The position numbers and the translations under genes were made by a program. A stretch of 64,000 nt of DNA from Melitaea cinxia (Eukaryota; Arthropoda; Insecta; Lepidoptera; Nymphalidae), in the NCBI RefSeq assembly GCF_905220565.1, contig NC_059413.1, forward strand, positions 10,978,001 through 11,042,000, given 5' to 3'. Shown here piece by piece: positions 33,945 through 44,402 of the stretch. Positions within the stretch are counted from its first letter, which is position 1. Every line of letters begins with the position of its first letter. The notes beneath the pieces are model-generated. The model was not told where the DNA came from. It made no database searches and saw only the letters and a program-made list of their open reading frames with translations.

Positions 33945-34555
33945 AAGAGCAAACTTATTTAATAAAACACTTTTTTCGGATTTTATCGCGGTTTATTGTT
34001 AACTTTTGATTCCCGACGTTTCGGATACTTTACAGCAACCATGGTCACGGGAGGACTGAGGTGTCAGACGTCCCAACGTTACAAAGTTATTCGAAACTAC
34101 CCGACATACATCAATATCTTATATAGTCCTATCTACGCAGAATGTGCTAATTGAGTCTTTAATCTGTGGTGAATTATGCTTGGTTTTTGATTTAATTATA
34201 TTAATAATGGGGTCCCAAGCAGGTGGTAATTGCCAGCCATCTTCTCTATTGAAATTTGGATGTTTTTTAATTTCAATAGCCTCACGGATCATCCTTGGTT
34301 GGAATCGGTGTTCTTTTGCGAGGATCTGTGGTTTATCGAATCTAATATAATGGCTAGCTGTGTCTAGACTGTGTTCACAGATTGCAGACTTAGTATAGCG
34401 ACGATGTTTGACCTCCCGTGACCATGGTTGCTGTAAAGTATCCGAAACGTCGGGAATCAAAAGTTAACAATAAACCGCGATAAAATCCGAAAAAAGTGTT
34501 TTATTAAATGAGTAAAATTCGCGTAAACATTAGAAAACAATAAGAGCAAACTTAT
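33945..34555 (-). mobile_element. Penelope-like element insertion with 98-bp inverted repeats and TSD
   Basis: A perfect 98-bp inverted repeat lies at 33957-34054 and 34412-34509, with words such as TTTTTTCGGATTTTATCGCG and TTCCCGACGTTTCGGATAC. Between them the minus strand encodes a GIY-YIG C-terminal remnant. AAGAGCAAACTTAT is present at 33945-33958 and 34542-34555, a perfect 14-bp TSD, so the whole 583-bp block entered as one unit. The right arm carries 32 further bases (34510-34541) not present at the left end. Inverted terminal segments are known for Penelope-like elements. Confidence 0.85.
34119..34411 (-). pseudogene. Penelope-like GIY-YIG endonuclease C-terminal remnant
   Basis: The minus frame gives RRYTKSAICEHSLDTASHYI, then RFDKPQILAKEHRFQPRMIR, then EAIEIKKHPNFNREDGWQLP and PAWDPIINIIK (split here). 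EHSL, the IREAIEI glutamate and HPNFNRE..W...P.WDP are hallmarks I know from the endonuclease end of Penelope-like proteins; GIY-YIG nucleases cut DNA for target-primed reverse transcription. The reading frame extends into the inverted repeat (to a Met at 34460), but those 16 residues come from the terminal repeat and are not native. The reverse transcriptase is absent. It ends at a stop at 34119. Confidence 0.82.
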
Positions 34556-34614
34556 CAAAATCTAATAAGGCAGCATAAAAATAAGTACATCAAATTTTGA
34601 GAAGTATTAAAATG

Positions 34615-34704
34615 ACTGAGGTAGGGGGCACAGCAGGAAATTTCCTGCTCAAAATATGGAGCAGCCCGACTGGGGTAGTTGTTGGGGTAGTAGCCCGAGT
34701 GGGG
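34615..34704 (+). mobile_element. SINE-A 5' fragment
   Basis: ACTGAGGTAGGGGGCACAGC, TTTCCTGCTCAAAATATGGA and GCAGCCCGACTGGGGTAG, then a garbled local repeat (TTGTTGGGGTAGTAGCCCGA). The 3' two-thirds are missing, which is unusual for a copy made by reverse transcription and suggests a later deletion. Confidence 0.7.
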
Positions 34705-34789
34705 AAACATTTCATACAATTATCAATTAAATAATAAATAATTAAAAGATTTTTCGTCCACTTTATCGAGTTTTTCATCAACATTAACA

Positions 34790-35038
34790 CATATACCAAT
34801 ATAACATTTTTTGCAATTTTTGTCTGTCTGTCTGTTTGTTCCGGCTAATGTCTGAAACGGCTGGATCGATTTTGACGAGACTTTCACTGGCCTCTGCCAA
34901 TCAAGCGAATCAAGCTGATGTAATAAGGAGTAACATAGACTACTTTTATTTAAGAATTTTATTTATTTTATAACTCTGCGAACTGAACTATAGCTTTTTT
35001 GTTAAATTCTACGCGCACATTGTCGCGGGCACAGCTAA
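34790..35038 (+). mobile_element. Helitron-like element (CAGCTAAT end)
   Basis: TGTCTGTCTGTCTGTTTG, ACGGCTGGATCGATTTTGAC, TGATGTAATAAGGAGTAAC and TTGTCGCGGGCACAGCTAAT: the inverse orientation of 24579-24886, with the 5' end missing. Confidence 0.75.
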
Positions 35039-35341
35039 TAATTTCATAAAATCATAATTTATTTACATAATCTTTCGCTTGGAAACTAAATGATTATGGA
35101 ATCAAATAGAGATAATTTTTTTCCTCAATCCTTGGTTTAAAAAAAACGCCTTTAAAAGTAGGCTGATGTTTATTTTTTTGTATAAATGTAATGAATAAAA
35201 TAATTGTGGTATTATAATAAGATCAGGGCTACGTAGGACATTTCATAGTGATTTTAATATGATTTATGGCATTTGGAATAATTGTTCATTCATATTTATC
35301 AATTATATTTGTTCTAATTATTTTTACCTTTTATTAGTAAA

Positions 35342-35516
35342 TCTATTGCCGGTTTATTTTTATTCGGTTATACTGCGAACTGAACGGAACTACTGAACTG
35401 ATCGGAATAATACTTATACTATAAGATGCGGCGTGTTTTGGAGAAGGTTTTAGTAATTAAATGATATCTTGGTAAATACTTATCGTGGAAATATGGACGT
35501 ACAGAGGTCGCGAGTA
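35342..35516 (+). mobile_element. Helitron-like element (related to 23812-23989)
   Basis: GCCGGTTTATTTTTATTCGG, AACTACTGAACTGATCGG, TTTTGGAGAAGGTTTTAG and ACAGAGGTCGCGAGTAT follow the 23812 copy over its length, with an altered CTAG end. Confidence 0.7.
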
Positions 35517-35734
35517 TAATATAATTTTACCGAGGCTGGTTCAGTAAACAATTAACCTACTAAGAGGGAACTGTCTGATAAATAATTATCGTTAAATTTC
35601 GGTTCATATATTCATAAAACCAAGTTGTCTTGTTTGAAATTGAACGACTCGTAAACAAAACGATTAGATTTTTGAATATAGGGAAAAGGCTGTAATACGT
35701 AATGACTTTTAAATAAACACAATGTACAATAATA

Positions 35735-35870
35735 TTGCCTATCTATCTTATAAGGCAAACAAGCTTTTTTTGTTTCAATGCTCTAATCTCAAACTACTGG
35801 CTTGAATTGAAAAATTCGTTTTGTGTTGGATACCTACCAAGGAATACTATCGGCTAATTTTTCTAAGAAA
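35735..35870 (+). mobile_element. Helitron-like fragment
   Basis: GCTCTAATCTCAAACTACTG, CTTGAATTGAAAAATTCG and ACCAAGGAATACTATCGGC follow the left part of the element at 43615-43739. No end is preserved. Confidence 0.55.
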
Positions 35871-36009
35871 AAACAGCCAGTTTATATAAATATAGTACAT
35901 AACACAAGTATATAGACTTTTTAACAATAAATGTTCGTTTACCGAGGAAGTCTATAGGTTTTATAAAATTTTAGTATGTTGTTAGCTGAGCAATAAAAAT
36001 TGCTTATAC

Positions 36010-36720
36010 ATAATTTATTTATTTATGTATTTGGAGAACGGTACAGAAACAATTACAAGAATAACAGCGAAGCATAAAACAGAAAAATAGATACAAATTG
36101 TCCCCTCTATGTCTCACTAAGAACATAGGGATAAGATTTACAGCAAGGACAGTAAAGATGATTAGTTATTACTATTAATAGTCTAGAGGTAATGAAAACA
36201 CCAAGTTAGTTAATTGATCTAAGCAAATAACTTTCTAACTTTAGTTTTAAAAAGATGCCGGGAGTATGAAAACATATCTATTTCATTAAATAAACTATTG
36301 TGTAAGGACACACCTTCTGTGAAGTGGCGCGCGTTGACCTATATTTGTTCTAGTTAATTCTGTATGGAAAAGGTTTTTAGACCGAGTTGGTTTAGCTGGA
36401 GCTCGAAAATACAGTTCTGCAAGAAGTTGTGGTGCGTTTATTTCACCCATACAAATATTTCTGAGGGTAAGTGCATCAGCTATCGAACGTCTATCGTTAA
36501 GAGATATTATGCTGTATCTATCTAATAATTGAGGATACGTAAAAACTTTTTTTTTCTATAAGTTCTAGGCGATTTTTGTATGTATCCGTAATAAGGGATA
36601 AATTTTAATGTGAAAGCTGGAAAATGACATGGCTATTTTAACAATTCCTAGGCAGGCCTATCTTTGACCTTCTGTAGACCTTAAATACTTTAGAATATTA
36701 GAAACCTTATGAATATTGTT
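36010..36720 (-). pseudogene. Non-LTR retrotransposon C-terminal remnant and 3' UTR
   Basis: On the minus strand 36535-36310 reads YPQLLDRYSIISLNDRRSIA, then DALTLRNICMGEINAPQLLA and ELYFRAPAKPTRSKNLFHTE, then RTNIGQRAPL; after a frameshift near 36320 it continues GVSLHNSLFNEIDMFSYSRH, LFKTKVRKLFA and a stop at 36219-36221. Upstream (about 36600-36540), in another frame, lies YIQKSPRTYRKKKFLRILNY. SL.DRR..AD...L..I..G.I..P.LL is the segment after the palm/thumb in many Jockey/CR1-like LINEs. A TTTATTTATTTATG run at 36016 is the tail. At least two frameshifts show it is dead. Confidence 0.65.
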
Positions 36721-36823
36721 CTTAGTGAACGGTACAGGAAGAGCTAACAATTATCTCACTCTTGAATTAGAAACTTCTCTTAAATACAAGTGAAGGTTAC
36801 AGCTTAATCTGACACCCAGCCAC

Positions 36824-36840
36824 TGTGTGTGTGTGTGTGT
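36824..36840. repeat. (GT)n microsatellite
   Basis: An uninterrupted run of about eight GT units. Confidence 0.9.
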
Positions 36841-37439
36841 TTTTAATTATCAAGTCGTCTACTTTGCATAGTAAATGCAACGATACAAAAGCTATAGTTA
36901 TATATATTTTTATATTCTGTAAATCCTCACTTGTGACCTTATACTATGTACCATTTATTTATTTAATGTATAAACAGAGATAACATCAACGGTAGATAAT
37001 ATAAACATTACTATACCCTACTTATCCAATTATAATTATATATAACATCAGGCTACAATTTATAAAAACGGAAGTTTAACCCATAAAATTAAAGGCTAAA
37101 GATACAATTAGCCGACATATGGATCGATATTCACACATCATTATCGTAGGGGCTAGTTTAATTCTCTGTTTGCAATATCTGTTTTAATTCCAATTTAAAA
37201 TATATAAACATTCCAAACTGACCTTGTTTTAATATTCGTTTAAATTATTACATTTTCTTCTGTTTTATGTCTTCCGAAACAAATATTATTTGTTTAAAGG
37301 GCGTTTTATTATAAGAGAAAAACGATTTATAATGAAAATATTTATGACAAGACTAAGTGTGTTTGAGGTAAACAGCCTTTCCAAATTCTATTGTTAGTAT
37401 ACTCGGTCTTGCTTGCGGTTTCTCTTGTTTTGAATATAC
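36841..37439. other. Unassigned AT-rich sequence
   Basis: No gene or repeat recognised. Confidence 0.35.
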
Positions 37440-37795
37440 TTGCCGTTACTGTTTTTAAAGTTTAATTCTTAAGAATCGCTCTTCATATAAAACATACGGT
37501 ATGGAAAAAATATAATGAAAAAAGTAGTAAAATCTACTGAACGAATGACCTCGTTACGTTTTTGTTAACGCCATATGACTATAGCGTTACGACGTTTTCT
37601 ACTAATAGCGTTACGAAGTTTTCTAATAACGCCATATCAACCCATATCAGAACCCAATATTTGATTCGTTTATTTACCATTTGATGTGGTAATAATCTTT
37701 TTCTTGGACTAGTAAGCCTCTTTTGTGCCTATTTAGACAGAAAATCTGAAGGAGTAAGCTTCAGTCGTGCATCGGATCTGACACACGCACTTTTT
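37440..37795 (+). mobile_element. Family G repeat, copy 1
   Basis: It shares GAATCG then TTCATATAA, AATGACCTCGTTACGTTTTT, ACTAGTAAGCC, GTGCCTATTTAGACAG, and AGGAGTAAGCTTCAGTCGTG with copies at 41950 and 47727. This copy carries a local duplication: TAGCGTTACGA(C/A)GTTTTCTA twice near 37578-37625. It runs straight into a 5'-truncated family D (37796). No coding. The class is unknown: a solo LTR, a SINE-like repeat or a TIR-less element are all possible. Confidence 0.7.
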
Positions 37796-38160
37796 CAGGG
37801 ACCACTCCGTCATTTATGAACCAGTTTTGAGGATTCTTTTTTTTTGTTGGAAAAGAGATATCCCTAGTTTGGTACCACGATATGGAAACCAGGATCTGAT
37901 GATGGGATCCCAGAGAAATCGAGGGAAACTCTCGAAAATCCGCATAACTTTTTACTGGGTGTACCGATTTTGATGATTTTTAATTTAATCGAATGCCGAT
38001 GTTTATCATGTGGTCACATTTAAATTTCAATTTGGACAACTTTTGGAGTAATCTTTGACAATACGTATTTACTTGACATTTTTTTTGTCTACCTTCGTTG
38101 TATTACTTGTCGATATAATTGAAGTCGGTTTTTCTTCGTTTGCCTGCAAACACAATTATT
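37796..38160 (+). mobile_element. Family D element, 5'-truncated
   Basis: It begins inside the element at CAGGGACCACTCCGTC and continues to GAAGTCGGTTTTTC, the GTTTGC-CT-GCAAAC hairpin and ACAATTATT. The terminal TTTTAACCGACTTC is missing exactly where family G sequence ends. Confidence 0.78.
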
Positions 38161-38282
38161 ATAAAATATCTTTCATGTAACAAGGAAATATTGTTTAAAT
38201 AAGCGCTTGGATCAATTTCTTACTTTCAAACAATCGTAGGAACATTAAACATTTTACAAGTATGTACAGTAACTATAATTTA
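38161..38282. other. Unassigned AT-rich sequence
   Basis: No feature recognised. Confidence 0.3.
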
Positions 38283-38400
38283 TATAAAACGGAATATTTA
38301 CCGTGTTTGTTTCTTGTAATTTTGAGTTTCGATTATTTCGTCACTATTGCAAGTGCCATGGTAACGGTTGCATCAGTGGTAAAAAATCCCGTTTTACGTA
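38283..38400 (-). mobile_element. Decayed Penelope-like terminal fragment
   Basis: TTACCGTGTTTGTTTCTTG, GTTTCGATTATTTCGTCAC and TATTGCAAGTGCCATGGTAA follow the word order of the terminal segment at 33957-34054, with many changes. Confidence 0.4.
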
Positions 38401-39434
38401 TTATTATACACTAAGTTAATGTTAGAGACTATTAAAGTACAATATTTGCTTTATATTTTTCCGCGGTATTTTTATTTTTATTTTACGAGGCTTTAAAAAA
38501 ATTGTCACTTCCCTAAAGGTTATTTTATTTGGAATTCCACTTAATATTTTCGTATACGGTGGATAAATTCTAAAATATTTTCGTATACGGTAGATAAATT
38601 CTAAAATTAGTTATAATCGTCTAATGCTGAATAAAATTTATACTCTTTATTGTAAAATAATTAGCATTTACATGGGAACAAAAAGAAGAGATAAACAGTT
38701 ATGGTTTGAACTATATTTTTTTTGCTTCTAAACAGTTTTCCAATGAGTGCATCTGCGTATTACTAAAATATGATAAAAAAAAACATGACCTCCTTTAAGC
38801 TGCAGTTGATCGAAACAACTAGACTTCAATTAAAGCAATTTACACAAAACATTGAGAGGCGGAAAACAGGAAATTCATCCACTTAATTTTCCAGTTCATC
38901 GCCGTTAGTATTTTTTTAGGACCCTTTTTGTCATCTCGTATAAATGAAAAAATATTTTTTCTTTATTTTGTTATAATACGTAAGGTCTGCTTAATGGTTA
39001 TCTACAACCGTCTATGGACGCCTGCCAAACAATCCTTGCTTTCGACAATAGCTATCTTCCCACTACAGGAACAAATTATCAACCATGAAAGAACTACACT
39101 ACTTGAAAGCGGTATTATTTGGCTGTAAACTTTTGTAAATCTCAGATACTATCGCAGTCGAGCTACCCCAGATTTAGACCAAGAACTTACCTACTAGATC
39201 TCTATAATTATTGTACAGTATCGTTTAATATTAATTTCTCGTGTAAACTATTATTAAATTGCAATTAAAAATTGATTCTAGTAACTGAATAGTATATGTA
39301 CGGAATATTAATCATGGCTCCGTCTACGTCACATTTCGATTTCGGTCATACAAATAATTTGTCTTTTAAAAGAGTTTATATGTTATAAAACAATCTTTAA
39401 TCTCAGAAATAGTCCAATTATCAACACCCCAACC
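38401..39434. other. Unassigned sequence with a 31-bp tandem duplication
   Basis: Two adjacent 31-bp units (38543-38573 and 38574-38604) start AATATTTTCGTATACGG and differ at one base (GTGG/GTAG). Otherwise no gene or repeat is recognised. Confidence 0.5.
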
Positions 39435-39577
39435 TATCAGATTACTCACTTCAGCCTAATATAGTCCACTGCTGAACATAGGCCTCCACAAGTCCGCGCC
39501 AAAAATGGAGTGAACTCATGTGTTTTGCCCATAGTCACCACGCTGGACAGGCGGGTTGGTGACCGTATCAGATTACT
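39435..39577 (-). mobile_element. RTE-type LINE tail with 12-bp TSD
   Basis: The 119-bp insert (39447-39565) is the inverse of the last part of 25856-26167: CACTTCAGCCTAATATAGTC, CTGCTGAACATAGGCCTCC, TCATGTGTTTTGCCCATAG and CAGGCGGGTTGGTGACCG. TATCAGATTACT lies at 39435-39446 and 39566-39577, a perfect TSD. It is severely 5'-truncated and non-coding; the plus frame across it is antisense chance. Confidence 0.85.
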
Positions 39578-41949
39578 AGCTAAACATTATCGTAATGAAA
39601 ACGCAACGGCAGATCAAACCACAACAATATATTATACAAAGGATTTAAATCCTAGGCTCTATTTTTTTTTTCTACCAAGAATAACAATAGTTTATGTATA
39701 AATTCAAACATTGTTTCAATTGAATTCAATACAACGATTGTTCTGTGAGATAAAACGTTTCCTACTGTATATCAATTCAATTCCTTGTCTAATCCGCTCC
39801 AAGGAAATGTTAGGTAAAGTCCTTGTATACGTTAGTATTGAATGTGATCCCGGTCAGGTGCGGCTCTACCTTGCGGCCTTACTCTGGGAAATGCTTAAAG
39901 AAAAAGAGAAATAGTGTCGTCTTAATAAAATCTTTTAATTAAAAATTAATGTAGGTTAGTAATAATAAGGAAAATATATTTTTCTTCTTCATATCGAATG
40001 TAAAATATATTTATAAGACTAAGGTGTAATTTTATCTGTTTTTTTTTCTTCTCCCAAACTTTCATTTTAAATCGTTTTTTTTTTCAGTGAATTTAAATAC
40101 TTGTTCTTTTTTTAAATAACAATACCATAATAAAAGGTAATGAAAAAAAACAATTTCCGACACAAATATTTAAATATTAAATACTATTTATATGCCACGT
40201 GACTTGAACAAAAACTTTTCGAATCTTGGAAGTGCTTGGTAGTGTAATAGTATGGTATATATCAAATCAATTTTAACATTTTAGTAATATCGGTCACTAG
40301 ACAATTATGAGTATTTATCATTATAATAATAATAATTGTCATAGTAAATAGGTACTTTTAATTTTATAATAAATTGATTAGGTACCATTATTCATATACT
40401 CTTATTCTTCAGTATAATCCTTTGTTACAAATGAATGATTATGTAGATGTTGAATTTAAATGCGTTCTATGGAAGTAATGAGGAAAATCCCTGAACATCG
40501 GCGTCGGGTGTTGAGTGCGTTCAAGGCAGATGCAACTTCTGTATTTTGCGCTCCTATTCTGAATGTTTCAGTTTAGGAAATTTAGTTTGATTAATTATAC
40601 GTAAAGGATGTTTCCTTAACACATAACATTTAGTTTAATTTCATGATTATTTGCAATGATTTGGTATAAATTATGTCCACATGGAATACTGTCATGCTAT
40701 TACTAATTACATACCACAATAATATTTACGTTATCAGTTTTTAAACATTACAATTAATAATGATGGTAAATTTAAAAATAAAAGCTTATACCTTCTAAGA
40801 TTGGTGTATTTTTCCACCATTTTGATAACAATTTGTAAATTTCTCTTATTATTTTGAGATTACATTTAAAAAAAATATTGATTGAAATTATTGTTCATAC
40901 GAGCTTTATTGCTTTTGCATTGCTTTTTATTGCTTCCAAACATTTGTTTGCAGGTTTAATGTTTTTTTTTAATTATATTTACGAACTTAATTCATCAATG
41001 TTAATCAGTAACTATTATGCTACGAAAACATTACTGGCTAAAGGAAACAGGTCGTCAGGACAGAGGTAAGTATGGGTTTATGCAGTGTTAAGTCGTCCGC
41101 GGTGCTACTTTTAGTAATTTAGAAATATTTTCTGAAAAACATAAGTCAGTATCGATAGGCCCAACCATACATATAAATTGTGTTCAATGGCGTAAAGATA
41201 GCCACAATTTACATTTAAAAGAAGTTTAAATATTTATACATTAATTGTGACTATTTGCAGTGTATACTTTTGTATCAATGTTTGTGTCTTTTAGAAAAGA
41301 AAACATAAAAAATAGCACAGATAAAAAATGTCTGACTTATTTAATAGAATAATTCTGCAAATGATTTCTGGAACATCTGGAACACTTGAACACGGACTCG
41401 GGGTCGAGATATCGTTTTGTAATAGTGCTTTTATCGACACAGAGATGGTCAATCCTACGATTAGCTAGGGTATTTTTTTAATTTAACGTTATTACGTTCT
41501 ATTTTAGATACACTTCTCACGTTTGTTTATTTAATTTTAAACGGATGGGTGGTCGTAATTGACCTTTATAATTGTATTTCATTCTTGTTTTTTTTATAAC
41601 TTTTTCTGTGCTGTGTACCACCCCTAATAAATATTTTTACCATGTTTTTATTCTGCATATTAAGCTCGGGAAAATTCTTAAAGTAAAACTAGAAACAATG
41701 CAATGTAAAAGCGTTGTCTTCTTTTTTATCTTTTAATATGGTATTCCTATTTTTTTATACCTTGGTATATGTTATAAACTTCTACAAAAAATAATGTAAA
41801 GAACGGGAAAGCGTGCTTTATACCATAAAATACATGTTCTAGGTAGATAGGGGCAGTAGTAAAAAATATTAATCATATTACCTTAGAGCTTAAAATATTT
41901 AAAACCACAATGATCATTCATGACAGTTTAATTAGTTTTCACTAGACTC
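39578..41949. other. Longest stretch with no recognised repeat
   Basis: About 2.4 kb in which I recognise neither gene nor repeat family. Frames at 39711-39914 and 40854-41069 have no motif. A GC-richer patch at about 40498-40560 (CATCGGCGTCGGGTGTTGAG) is unexplained. Confidence 0.4.
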
Positions 41950-42234
41950 TACTTTACTTTTAAATTTTTGGAATTTACCTCATAAGAATCGATTTTCATA
42001 TAAAGGTCTGGTATAAGAAAATCGAGCAGTAAAATCTACTGAACAAATGACCTCGTTACGTTTTTGTAACGCCATTGAGTTCCGATAGATGGCGTTATTT
42101 GATTCTTTTATTTACCATTTGGTATGTTATTAATCTTTTTTTTAGACTAGTAAGCTTTTTTGTGCCTATTTAGACAGTCGATCTGAAGGAGTAAACTCCA
42201 GTCGTGCGTCGGAGCTGACACATACACTTTTTTT
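41950..42234 (+). mobile_element. Family G repeat, copy 2
   Basis: GAATCGATTTTCATATAA, AATGACCTCGTTACGTTTTT, CGATAGATGGCGTTATTTG, ACTAGTAAGC, GTGCCTATTTAGACAGTCG and GGAGTAAACTCCAGTCGTG, ending ACACTTTTTT. Close to copy 3; a simple middle without the duplication of copy 1. Confidence 0.72.
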
Positions 42235-42301
42235 GTAAGCAATAAGGATATATCTTCATCAGGATTAAAATATTTGTTATATAAATTTATATAATATATA
42301 A

Positions 42302-42450
42302 TATAAATTTGGGTTGTCTGGAAAAAATGGCTAAATAGCCATAAGTCCGCCCATTGTACTTCGCAGTCTGTAAAAATTTTTTAAATGTGTTTATTGTTTA
42401 AAATGTAGTTGTGGTGTACAATAAAGTATAAATAAAATAAAATAAAATAA
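42302..42450 (+). mobile_element. LINE 3' end with ATGGCTA/TAGCCAT hairpin
   Basis: GGGTTGTCTGGAAAAAATGG, the hairpin at 42327-42342, AAGTCCGCCCATTGTACTTC, GTTGTGGTGTACAATAAAG and a tail of four ATAAA units. It is the same LINE tail as at 10835, 51002 and 61655, but with both stem arms changed. No coding part. Confidence 0.72.
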
Positions 42451-42880
42451 ATGATAGAAAAGAAATATATTCAGCACGTGACGTCCCTCGCATCTTCCGC
42501 GTTCGTAATCGTAGCGATCGTTACACTGTAATGAGTTTAACATGATGTTTATTAGCCTATGTATATACAAATTGTACTCTTATTTTTGATTGATGTGCAT
42601 TTAAAAGATCAATGCTTTGATCTTTAAGCTCTAAAATCTGTGTTTTAAAGATCGGTGTATAATTTGTAATCTTACCTTGTTTGTTGAATGAATGAGAGAG
42701 GGAGGTGTTTGGTGTTATAAATCACGCTACTCTTGGAAAAAATCCTAACCCTATTTTAAATTTTACTTTGTTTTGATATCCGCACGTTTGTATATTATAC
42801 GTATATGTTATTTATTATAATGTTTGTATATGATATATGTACCATACAACCTTTTTTTCTTAATTTTTCGCTCCTAAAGC
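42451..42880. other. Unassigned AT-rich sequence
   Basis: A small GC-richer patch near 42474-42520 (CACGTGACGTCCCTCGC) is unexplained. Confidence 0.35.
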
Positions 42881-42892
42881 ACTCAAAAATAT

Positions 42893-43110
42893 TTATCGAT
42901 AATCGATAACGAAAATTTCGACGATGAACATCCCTGGCGCTAATCCCAGCACTCGTTCCGAGGTTGAACGCAAGGCGAACACGGCTGCATCTATTTCTCA
43001 GTACTTCACCCGAGCGACAACTAAGTGTTTACTTCAAACTAATCTTGTTTCACGGAATGCGGTAATCTTATTTACTGAAAACATTCCTTTCACTTCAAAT
43101 ATTAGTTGAA
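42893..43110 (+). other. Short open frame with an upstream TATCGATA-type motif
   Basis: A 61-codon frame starts ATGAACATCCCTGGC at 42924 and reads MNIPGANPSTRSEVERKANT, then AASISQYFTRATTKCLLQTN and LVSRNAVILFTENIPF (split here). TTTATCGATAATCGATAACG, containing overlapping DRE-like ATCGATA words, lies 15-30 bases upstream. Composition is more protein-like than other frames here, and GC is locally higher. The segment before a DLxVxF...PF region resembles text in some hAT-type transposases I recall, which would make it a remnant; a real 5' exon is the alternative. Low certainty. Confidence 0.3.
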
Positions 43111-43385
43111 TCATTGAGGTTTATCTTTTGAGGATTTGTATGTTTTTAAGTATTATGTAATGAAACTATACTAACGGTTTCAATAATTCTTTTACTATTA
43201 AGAATAATCTTAAATCCATACATATGAATAAAATTGAAGTGTCTGTCTATGTTTTTTTATATCTACACAATACACACAAGGTCGTCTGTTCCTAGAGTAA
43301 GCAACTTAATGCTTGTGGTAATACCTATAGGTAACAGCCGACTGTTATAGCTACATATTAAATTGTGATTTCAAAATAACTTATA

Positions 43386-43610
43386 TTTTTTCAGTTGCAT
43401 TATTTACACGTTACTGAAACACAAACAAACGAGTTTTAAATTTTTGTCTATCTGTCTGTCAGTCTTTCTGTTTGTCCGGGCTAATCTATGGAACAGCTGA
43501 ACAGATTTTTATGAGATTTTCACTTTAAGATAGAGGAAATTGTGGAGCAACATATAAACTACTTTTTGTCCATCTGTTAAATACGACATTTTTGCAAGCA
43601 AATCTATAGT
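43386..43610 (+). mobile_element. Helitron-like element, decayed
   Basis: TTGTCTATCTGTCTGTCAG, TTGTCCGGGCTAATC and AGATTTTTATGAGATTTTCAC follow 34790-34920. The CAGCTAGT end is absent, and it abuts the next element. Confidence 0.6.
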
Positions 43611-43614
43611 TACC

Positions 43615-44401
43615 TACTGATATTATAAAGCTAAAAAGTTTGTTTGTTTGAACGCGCTAATCTCAGGAACTACTGATTTGAATTGAAAAACTCTTTTCGC
43701 GTTTGATAGCCCATTTACCGAGCAAGGCTATAGGCTACTTTTTAAGCGACTTCCAAAAAAGGAGGAGGTTCTCAATTCGACTGTATTTTTTTCTTTTTTA
43801 TTTTATGTATGTTAACATCAGAACTTTTGACCGTGTGGACCGATTTCGACAATTTTTTTTAATCGAAAGGTGTTGTGTATCAATTGGTCCCATTTAAATT
43901 TATTTGAGATCTAACAACTACTTTTCGAGTTATATCTAATAATGCGTTTTTACTTGACGCTTTTTTCGTCGACCTACGTTGTATTATACCGCATAACTTT
44001 CTACTGGATGTACCGATTTTGATAATTCTTTTTTTGTTGAAAAGGAGATATCCCTAGTTTAGTACCATGATAAGGAAACCAGGATCTGATCATGGGATCC
44101 CAGAGAAATCGAGGGAAACTCTTAAAAATCCGCAATAACTTTTTACTAGGTGTACCGATTTTAATAATTTTTAATTCAATCGAAAGCTGATGTTTGTCAT
44201 GTGGTCACATATAAATTTTATTGAGATCTGATAACTACTTTTTGAGTAATCTTTGATAACGCGTAGTAACTTGACTATTTTTTCGTCGATCTACGTTGTA
44301 TTACTCGTCGATGTAATTGAAGTCGGTTTTTTTTTTCGTTTACGAGCAAACACAATTATTTCCTCAGATTAACTCGGGTGAAACCGCAGGGCACAGCTAG
44401 T
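43615..44401 (+). mobile_element. Helitron-like element interrupted by family D
   Basis: The left part (43615-43739) reads TATTATAAAGCTAAAAAG, GCGCTAATCTCAGGAACTAC and CAAGGCTATAGGCTACTT. The right part (44361-44401) reads TCCTCAGATTAACTCGGGTG and CGCAGGGCACAGCTAGT. The two parts join into one normal element once 43740-44360 is removed. Confidence 0.78.
43740..44360 (+). mobile_element. Family D element, long form, nested
   Basis: It begins TTTTAAGCGACTTCC with GGAGGAGGTTCTC, carries module 1 (GGTCCCATTTAAATTTATTT, ATCTAATAATGCGTTTTTAC) and the related module 2 (TGGTCACATATAAATTTTAT, ATCTTTGATAACGCGTAG), and ends GAAGTCGG, T-rich spacer, GTTTAC/GCAAAC and ACAATTATT. 621 bp, non-coding. Confidence 0.82.
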
Positions 44402-44402
44402 G

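Noticed and set aside
34412..34460. N-terminal start of the GIY-YIG frame at Met 34460
   Set aside because: The first 16 residues are encoded by the terminal inverted repeat, so the frame is extended by chance.
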